Shown: piece after piece, positions 62,301 to 64,000 of the stretch
Layout of the letters: each line of letters starts with the position of its first letter
Position numbering within the stretch: the first letter of the stretch is position 1
From: Liolophura sinensis
Lineage: Eukaryota; Mollusca; Polyplacophora; Chitonida; Chitonidae
Direction of reading: 5' to 3'
Assembly (NCBI RefSeq): GCF_032854445.1
Contig: NC_088307.1
Span: 10,664,001-10,728,000 of the forward strand
Length of the DNA: 64,000 bases
Position numbers and translations under genes: made by a program
The notes under the pieces: generated by a model
Databases searched by the model: none
Seen by the model: the letters and a program-made list of their open reading frames with translations, nothing else
Told to the model about the DNA's origin: nothing

Positions 62301-62580
62301 GATAATACGACATTAGGTACTATGATCATACTGTACTATGTACAGGTGTTGCCCAGTCTAATAATACCACATCGGGTACTATGATCATACAGTACCATGT
62401 ACAGCTGTGTCCTTCTCTGATAATACCACATCAGGTACTCTGATCACACACTATCATGTACAGCTGTTGCCCAGTCTGATAATACGACATCAGGTACTAT
62501 GATCATACTGTACCATGTACAGGTGTTGCCCAGTCTAATAATACCACATCGGGTACTCTGACCATGCCGTGCCATGTACA
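59310..62580. repeat. Satellite-like array, unit about 52-59 bp, close to 60 copies
   Basis: Unit: ctgataataccacatcaggt then actctgatcatactgtacca then tgtacagctgttgcccagt. The ctgatca segment is present or absent, giving the two lengths. Higher-order groups recur (gtagtttagt type, ttgcccagt type, gtccttctctg type from 61985). The repeated minus-strand 90-codon frames come from the array. Confidence 0.97.
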
Positions 62581-63250
62581 GTTCTTTGCTTGTTTTTTTT
62601 ACCACTCACCTGAGAAAACATAGTTTGATTTGACACCTATAGATCTGAAATGATTTGCTGTTTTTTGCACAGAATTGAGGGTGCAACACAAAAGCTAAAG
62701 ATTTTTACTTAATTCTATAAATGGCAAATCCTCCTTTTTTGTAACTGAAGAAAGAGGGCAAGAGTAAACTTGTGACCCTTTGTAAAATTGCATGTTTTGA
62801 TCTGTAGCTAAATCATTGGTCTATATCTAATTTACCAATCAGTACCACATTATTTGTGTGGATGAATAAAAATTATTTATTTTTTTTTATTTTGTTTTCT
62901 TTATTTTATAAAACCACACACTGTATTCAGACAGTACCGCATTGTTCAGTAATACTACTTGTACATTAGCTCTCATCCGGACAGTATCATATATAGTGTC
63001 ATCAACGGTGTACTCTATTTCTGACAGTACTCCATTTCTGACAGTACTCCTTTGGTTAGTTGCAAGCCTGCAATTGTGTATACAGAATTACATTCACACT
63101 GCAGAGGCTTGTAAAACCATGTGCTTTCTGAGAGTAAAATTGTACACATTTGTATTCATGAAGTTTTGATAAAACTAGTTTGTGAGAACTGTACATACTT
63201 GTTTTGACATTACCACACATTGAAGTGCTTTTTAAAACCATCTACATGTA
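62581..63250. other. Unique spacer between two arrays
   Basis: No gene is recognised. Near the right end short motifs (ctgacagtactcc) foreshadow the next array. Confidence 0.5.
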
Positions 63251-63252
63251 CC

Positions 63253-63820
63253 GGTACTGTAAATTCTGACAGTACTTCACTGTAGAGTACTTCATTCTGA
63301 CAGTGCCTCACTGTAGAGTACTTTATTCGGACAGTACCTCACTACATTGTACTGTATTCTGACAGTGCCTCACTGTGGAGTACTTTATTCTAACAGTACC
63401 TCACTGTAGATTACTTCATTCTAACAGTACCTCACTGTAGTATACTTTAATCTGACAGTACCTTACTGTAGAGTACTGTATTCTGACAGTAACTCACTGT
63501 AGAATACTTTATTCTGACAGTACCTCACTGTAGAGTACTTTATTCTTACAGTACCTCACTGTAGAGTACTTTATTCTGACAGCACCTCACTGTAGAGTAC
63601 TTTATTCTGACAGTACCTCAGTGTAGATTACTTTATTCTGACAGTATCACACTGTAGAAAACTTTATTGTGACAGTACCTGACTGCAGTGTACTTTATTC
63701 TGATAGCACCGCACTGTAAAGTACTTTATTATGACAATACCTCACTGTAGTGTACTTTATTCTGATAGTACCTCACTGTAGAGTACTTTATTATAACAGT
63801 ACCTCACTGTAGGTTATTTA
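63253..63820. repeat. 31-bp minisatellite, about 18 copies
   Basis: Unit: ctgacagtacctcactgtag then agtactttatt. Variation is mild and the period nearly constant. Confidence 0.96.
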
Positions 63821-64000
63821 TAGGTTATCATGGTTGATATTGAAAAGCTATGATGTGCCTGGTAAAACTCCTCTATAGAGGTGACCATAATTTTCATCCA
63901 TGACTAACTTGCTCATTTTTCCTGATTCCGAGAGTTCTACTGAGTTTAGAAAAAAGGTGTTTTGAGGCTGGCTTGGAACATTGGATACTATTCTGTTGGA

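Noticed and set aside
59310-62580. Possible CRISPR-like regular array
   Set aside because: The spacing segments are themselves variants of the same unit rather than unique spacers, and the genome is eukaryotic.

Overview
The window is nuclear DNA of an animal with large introns, about 40% GC by eye and very rich in repeats. I infer a lophotrochozoan, most likely a mollusc. The grounds are two dispersed tRNA-derived SINE families (tails ending in CGTAAAACACCAATCAAATAAATA or in ACGTTAAACCCCAAGCACTCACTCA, read as fragments), a Penelope-like element, a TTAGGG telomere-type motif and many unrelated minisatellites. No species is assigned. Most open reading frames here are chance or repeat-derived. 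The real genes were found as spliced exons with matching phases.

Region 1 (1-33,100) holds three related genes of the small NTF2-like fold family (SnoaL-like / DUF4440). Copy 1 (+, exons at 1229, 3562 and 4752; 5' part outside the window), copy 2 (-, exons at 11805 and 8179) and copy 3 (+, exons at 22297, 26423, 27676, 31338 and 33004) share intron phases 1-1 and 1-2 at the same domain positions. Copy 3 starts with a signal-peptide exon behind a TATA box and has a one-base frameshift in exon 4. The introns carry SINEs, a dead LINE (9.1-11.3 kb), a Penelope-like element with a duplicated flank (13.5-16.3 kb) and minisatellites.

Region 2 (33.1-40.5 kb) has no gene that I recognise. It holds SINEs, a low-complexity tract, a remnant of a pogo-like transposase tail (minus strand), a nearly perfect 355-bp tandem trimer, and a SINE split by a MITE-like insertion.

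Region 3 (40.5-64 kb) is the 5' part of a secreted or membrane protein gene: a signal-peptide exon followed by four CCP/sushi domains (exons at 42487, 46552, 48853, 54868 and 55903), running off the window. Its introns hold a 162-bp seven-copy array, a minisatellite laced with TTAGGG blocks, a ten-copy 33-bp array that resembles 3' splice sites, and 57-bp and 31-bp arrays at the end.

The most striking object lies inside the third CCP intron. A 3.5-kb unit (51,075-54,614) is bounded by TTAA plus a perfect 15-bp terminal inverted repeat. It encodes two small convergent spliced genes, a THAP-domain protein (194 aa) and a stand-alone P2X7-type ballast-domain protein (164 aa). Both promoters sit by the same GTGACGTCAC palindrome in the subterminal inverted repeats. 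No transposase is visible. This is my best candidate for an undescribed mobile system.
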